From contig NZ_JAKGTH010000008.1 of the NCBI RefSeq assembly GCF_021568705.1, forward strand, positions 1 through 64,000: a stretch of 64,000 bases of DNA, given 5' to 3'. The notes beneath the pieces are model-generated. The model saw only the letters and a program-made list of their open reading frames with translations. It was not told the origin of the DNA and did no database searches. The first letter of the stretch is position 1, and every line of letters begins with the position of its first letter. Both the position numbers and the translations under genes were made by a program. Below, piece after piece: positions 62,398 through 64,000 of this stretch. The stretch comes from Gillisia lutea. GTDB taxonomy: Bacteria; Bacteroidota; Bacteroidia; Flavobacteriales; Flavobacteriaceae.

Positions 62398-63948
62398 TTA
62401 TCTAGGCTGTAACACACAAAATGGGATGATCATCTCTTCCATAGAGACCCCGCCATGTTGATAGGTATTCTTGAAATAGTTCACGTAATAATTATAATTA
62501 TTAGGGTAGGCAAAGAACATATCTCCTTTGGCAAAAATAAACGAGCTGCTCATATTTAAGGTAGGAAGGTGAATAGCCTTGGGGTCTTTAGCAGCTAAAA
62601 CATCTTTATCCTCATAAGTAAGGCTCTTCCCGGTTTTGTAACGTAAATTCAAGCTGGTGTTTTTATCGCCAATAACTTTAGATGGGGTTTTTACATTAAT
62701 AGTTCCATGATCTGTAGTTAAAATTAATTTGAAACCCATTTGTTGCGCTTGCTGAATAATTTCTAATAATGGAGAATTTTTAAACCAACTCTGAGTTAGA
62801 GATCGATAAGATTTATCGTTTGATGCCAATTCCTTTATTACTTCCATTTCTGTTTTAGAGTGGGAAAGCATATCTACAAAATTGTAGACCACTACTGTTA
62901 GGTCATTTTCTTTTTGTGACCTAAAATTCTCTACCAACTTTTTGCCAGCTTTTAAGGAAGATATTTTATGGTACTCATATTTTATGTTTAGACCAAGCCG
63001 ATCTAACTGCGATTTTAAAAATTCGGCTTCAAACATGTTTTTTCCACCTTCATCGGTATCATTTAACCAGTACTCCGGAAAAAGTTTTTCCATTTCGCTT
63101 GGCATTAAACCAGAAAATATTGCGTTTCTGGCATATTGAGTGGCAGTGGGTAAAATACTGTAGAATGCTGATTCTTCTTCCTTCTTATAGTAATTATTAA
63201 TTATTGGTTCAAATGTTTTCCATTGATCATATCTTAAATTGTCTACCACTACGAGTAGGGTAGGTTGATTCTTACTTATTTCCGGTGCTATCTTAGTTTT
63301 GAATAGGGTATGAGACATTATAGGAGCATCGGCATTCTTTTTAAACCATTCAGGGTAATTTTTATCAATAAATTTACAGAATTGGTTATTTGCTTCTAAC
63401 TTCTGTGATTCCAATATTTCAAACATTCCACTGTCTTCAATATTTTCAAGTTGCATTTCCCAATATAACAGACGCTGATAAAATTCTGCCCACTCTTCAA
63501 AAGAGTTTACATAAGACATATCCATGGCTATCTTTCTGAATTCCTGCTGATAGTTGGAAGTTGTTTTCTCGGTTATAAGTCTGGAATGATCAAGATTCTT
63601 TTTTATTGAGAGAAGAATCTGATTGGGATTTACCGGTTTTATAAGATAATCGGCAATTTTCGAGCCTATAGCTTCTTCCATGATAGTTTCTTCTTCACTT
63701 TTAGTGATCATCACTACCGGTACATCTGCGCGCATTTCTTTTATTTCGCTCAATGTTTCTAGCCCGGTGAGCCCTGGCATGTTCTCATCTAGAAAAACGA
63801 TGTCGAAATTCTCTTGTTTTATTTTGTCTACAGCTTCGGTCCCGCTCCTGCAAGTAGTAACTTCGTAATTTTTAGATTCTAAAAATATGATGTGTGGTTT
63901 GAGCATATCTATCTCGTCGTCTGCCCAAAGTATTTTGATATTATTCAT
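62398..63948 (-). CDS. porX: Type IX secretion response regulator PorX (PglZ domain)
   Basis: 516 residues from ATG at 63948 (MNNIKILWADDEIDMLK); an earlier start at 63978 is less likely. Receiver domain: acidic DDE, phospho-acceptor Asp 54 in VFLDENMPG and Lys in YLIKPVNP. The C-terminal half is the PglZ/alkaline-phosphatase-like domain with VVVDNLRYDQW and LTTDHGTINV. PorX, with the sensor PorY, controls T9SS genes; the PglZ domain cleaves nucleotide messengers. This supports a T9SS-using, probably gliding organism. The window ends in its upstream region. Confidence 0.96.
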   Translation of the reverse strand: MNNIKILWADDEIDMLKPHIIFLESKNYEVTTCRSGTEAVDKIKQENFDIVFLDENMPGLTGLETLSEIKEMRADVPVVMITKSEEETIMEEAIGSKIADYLIKPVNPNQILLSIKKNLDHSRLITEKTTSNYQQEFRKIAMDMSYVNSFEEWAEFYQRLLYWEMQLENIEDSGMFEILESQKLEANNQFCKFIDKNYPEWFKKNADAPIMSHTLFKTKIAPEISKNQPTLLVVVDNLRYDQWKTFEPIINNYYKKEEESAFYSILPTATQYARNAIFSGLMPSEMEKLFPEYWLNDTDEGGKNMFEAEFLKSQLDRLGLNIKYEYHKISSLKAGKKLVENFRSQKENDLTVVVYNFVDMLSHSKTEMEVIKELASNDKSYRSLTQSWFKNSPLLEIIQQAQQMGFKLILTTDHGTINVKTPSKVIGDKNTSLNLRYKTGKSLTYEDKDVLAAKDPKAIHLPTLNMSSSFIFAKGDMFFAYPNNYNYYVNYFKNTYQHGGVSMEEMIIPFCVLQPR

Positions 63949-63953
63949 ATATG

Positions 63954-63961
63954 TATCTTTG
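63954..63961 (+). promoter_or_regulatory. Divergent promoter -7 element at window edge
   Basis: TATCTTTG on the plus strand just upstream of porX suggests a divergent gene beyond 64000. The TTG at 63935-63937 is 16 bp away, rather close. Confidence 0.45.
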
Positions 63962-64000
63962 TTGTAAATTATAAACAATTTTAAGATTGGCTATTAAAAC

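Noticed and set aside
1-64000. tRNA, 16S/23S rRNA, insertion sequence or prophage genes
   Set aside because: None recognised on either strand by eye; no transposase, integrase or phage structural motifs were seen in the translated frames. A small tRNA could in principle be missed without a structure search.

Overview
The window is a compact, AT-rich stretch of a Bacteroidota chromosome, most likely a marine Flavobacteriaceae (Gramella/Salegentibacter-like; inferred from gene content, genus not proven). Supporting signs are TAnnTTTG-type promoters upstream of many genes, a type IX secretion regulator (PorX), a repeat-rich secreted adhesin-like protein, a CcsBA fusion, a TonB-type barrel protein and a sulfonolipid-type gene pair. 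It is mainly core chromosome: I see no insertion sequence, prophage, CRISPR array, tRNA or 16S/23S rRNA gene.

Layout. 1-4.5 kb (minus): a partial large secreted protein with three 201-bp tandem repeats, a small exported protein and a lipoprotein. 4.8-9.0 kb (plus): pdxH, a SixA-like phosphatase, ppk1 and ppx, a tight B6/polyphosphate operon. 9-14.3 kb (minus): dnaX-miaE and four genes including rsmD, with the plus-strand RNase P RNA (rnpB) between them. 14.3-20 kb: RecD-like helicase and kdsB, a photolyase/SDR/SRPBCC operon (minus) and a DUF2911 protein. 20-30 kb: one long minus-strand run, from a DUF2520 protein through kdsC, gdx, a UbiA prenyltransferase, maf, a lipoprotein, an MscS channel, a PIG-L deacetylase, an unlisted 35-residue membrane protein and an Na+/solute symporter to a Gfo/Idh oxidoreductase. 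30-41 kb: ccsBA, fumC, a 58-residue membrane protein, an outer-membrane barrel, arsC-like, prfB (with programmed +1 frameshift) and threonine aldolase. 41-53 kb: ybaB, an S9 peptidase, a cysteate-synthase-like/acyltransferase pair probably for sulfonolipids, and a surface-polysaccharide set (YfhO protein, glycosyltransferase, flippase). 53-64 kb: a low-complexity secreted protein, uvrA, an ECF sigma factor with a small downstream gene, nth/bcp, ald, a small secreted peptide, tsaE and porX.

The genes link into a few themes: cell-surface biology (T9SS control by PorX, a probable T9SS cargo, sulfonolipids, Kdo, polysaccharide export), DNA repair (photolyase, UvrA, an endonuclease III without Fe-S cysteines, RecD-like helicase), phosphate storage, and translation (RF2, RsmD, MiaE, TsaE, RNase P).

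The most notable observations are: an A10 slippage tract in dnaX followed by an immediate stop in the shifted frame and a small hairpin, which would yield a gamma-like subunit; the 35-aa membrane protein locked between PIG-L and symporter genes by overlapping or abutting start/stop codons; a 48-aa secreted peptide overlapping the next gene; and an ECF sigma gene with a leader inverted repeat near its start and a 49-codon gene behind it. All function calls come from motif recognition by eye; no database search was run.
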